7,469 bases of DNA, taken from assembly GCA_947441325.1 (NCBI GenBank), contig CANETR010000084.1:1-7469 (forward strand), read 5' to 3'. A program made the position numbers and the translations under genes. A model generated the notes under the pieces. The model worked only from the letters and a program-made list of their open reading frames with translations. It was not told where the DNA came from and did not search any database. Positions 6,614-7,469 of this stretch are shown one piece after another; within the stretch, counting starts at the first letter, position 1, and each line of letters starts with the position of its first letter. The stretch comes from Saprospiraceae bacterium. GTDB taxonomy: Bacteria > Bacteroidota > Bacteroidia > Chitinophagales > Saprospiraceae.

Positions 6614-7469
6614 ATGAACAGGCTTTTACTGTTGACTTTTTTACTGCTGGCGACTACATCTGTTTTTGCACAAGCTCCAGAGGGTGCAGGCCCAAATTTA
6701 ATTCCTAATCCGAGTTTCGAAGTGGTTCAGGGTAAGAAACCTGCCGATGATGTGGATGGTTCTGCCGCATTCAAACATAATATGGTTGATTGGAAGTCGC
6801 CTACAAAAACTACCCCTGATTTGAAAATTATGTTGCCTCAGGAAATTGAAAAGTTAAAAAAATCAGGCTCAAAATACAATGCACCCAGAACAGGCTATAA
6901 ATGTACTGCAATTTTAACGCATAATCCACAGTCAGAACGCAGCGATACATATCGTGAATATATGCAGGTGAAGCTTGTTGAGCCTACTAAACTCGGGAAA
7001 GATTACTACTATGAGTTTTGGGTAGCTCGTGATATAAATGCAAAATTTGCCTCAAATAATCTAGGTTTTGTATTGTCGCCCAGTCCACTATTTGAAAATT
7101 CTTTTGAACCCTTAATTCAATATAAACCAGACTTGAACGTCAGTGAAATCATATCTAAAGATAAGGTAGAATGGGTGAAATACTCAGGAATTATAAAGTC
7201 GGCAAACAGATCTTTTTATTTCGTGATAGGTAACTTTTTTGATAATGCCAAAACTATTATGGAACCAGTAAAAGATGGCGGTACCTTTGAAAATGCTTAC
7301 TACTGGATTGATGATGTTGCCCTGCACGAAGTTTATCCTGAACCAGAGCCGAAACCGGAAATTAAAGTTGGTGAGGTGGTAAAATTGGACAGAGTGTTTT
7401 TTGTTACCGCAAAATGGGACTTATTGCCCGAGTCAAACGAACAGTTAAATGAGGTAGTTGAACTGCTCA
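6614..7469 (+). CDS. OmpA-family protein with N-terminal jelly-roll-like domain, 3' truncated
   Basis: The reading frame is open from the ATG at 6614 to the window end, giving 285 residues without a stop. A signal peptide (MNRLLLLTFLLLATTSVFA, cut before Gln20) is followed by NLIPNPSFE at 28-36 and, near residue 231, WIDDVAL. This pairing is typical of carbohydrate-binding or galactose-binding-like jelly-roll modules, with strands such as YYYEFWVARDI and WVKYSGIIKSANRSFYFVIGNFFDN between. A Pro/Glu linker (PEPEPKPE, 242-249) leads to VKLDRVFFVTAKWDLLPESNEQLNEVVELL, the beginning of an OmpA-like peptidoglycan-binding domain; the rest lies outside the window. The predicted protein is exported, anchors to peptidoglycan and displays the jelly-roll domain in the periplasm or at the surface. 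The ligand is unknown. Confidence 0.85.
   Translation, partial: MNRLLLLTFLLLATTSVFAQAPEGAGPNLIPNPSFEVVQGKKPADDVDGSAAFKHNMVDWKSPTKTTPDLKIMLPQEIEKLKKSGSKYNAPRTGYKCTAILTHNPQSERSDTYREYMQVKLVEPTKLGKDYYYEFWVARDINAKFASNNLGFVLSPSPLFENSFEPLIQYKPDLNVSEIISKDKVEWVKYSGIIKSANRSFYFVIGNFFDNAKTIMEPVKDGGTFENAYYWIDDVALHEVYPEPEPKPEIKVGEVVKLDRVFFVTAKWDLLPESNEQLNEVVELL

Overview
The window looks like chromosomal DNA from a member of the Bacteroidota. The evidence is AT-rich sequence, little Shine-Dalgarno signal before the genes, TAnnTTTG-type promoter boxes, and typical families of that phylum: a DUF6089-type outer membrane protein, a short one-POTRA Omp85 protein, and an OmpA protein with an N-terminal jelly-roll-like domain. 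Genus cannot be told from this stretch. No mobile element, CRISPR array, tRNA or rRNA was seen.

Layout. Positions 1-2872 hold a tight forward run: the tail of a probable hotdog thioesterase, a small YbjN-like protein, a BamA/TamA-type outer membrane protein starting at GTG, and NAD kinase. Gaps are 11-18 bases, so this is probably one operon. After a 111-base gap come a second forward pair, the DUF6089-type protein and an AcpS-order phosphopantetheinyl transferase (2984-4374). A reverse-strand nicotinamide riboside transporter (pnuC, 4369-4965) overlaps the transferase end to end by 6 bases. A 179-base divergent spacer with two inverted repeats separates pnuC from tilS (5145-6533, TTG start). 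The window ends inside an OmpA-family gene (6614 onward).

Functionally this is a housekeeping neighbourhood. NAD kinase and PnuC bear on NAD(P) supply, the transferase activates carrier proteins, TilS matures the AUA-reading tRNA-Ile, and three proteins belong to the outer membrane. I found no convincing undescribed system. The points most worth a second look are the structured spacer between pnuC and tilS, the palindrome in front of the OmpA gene, and the apparent rearrangement of the usual nadK-DUF6089-uppS-bamA order.
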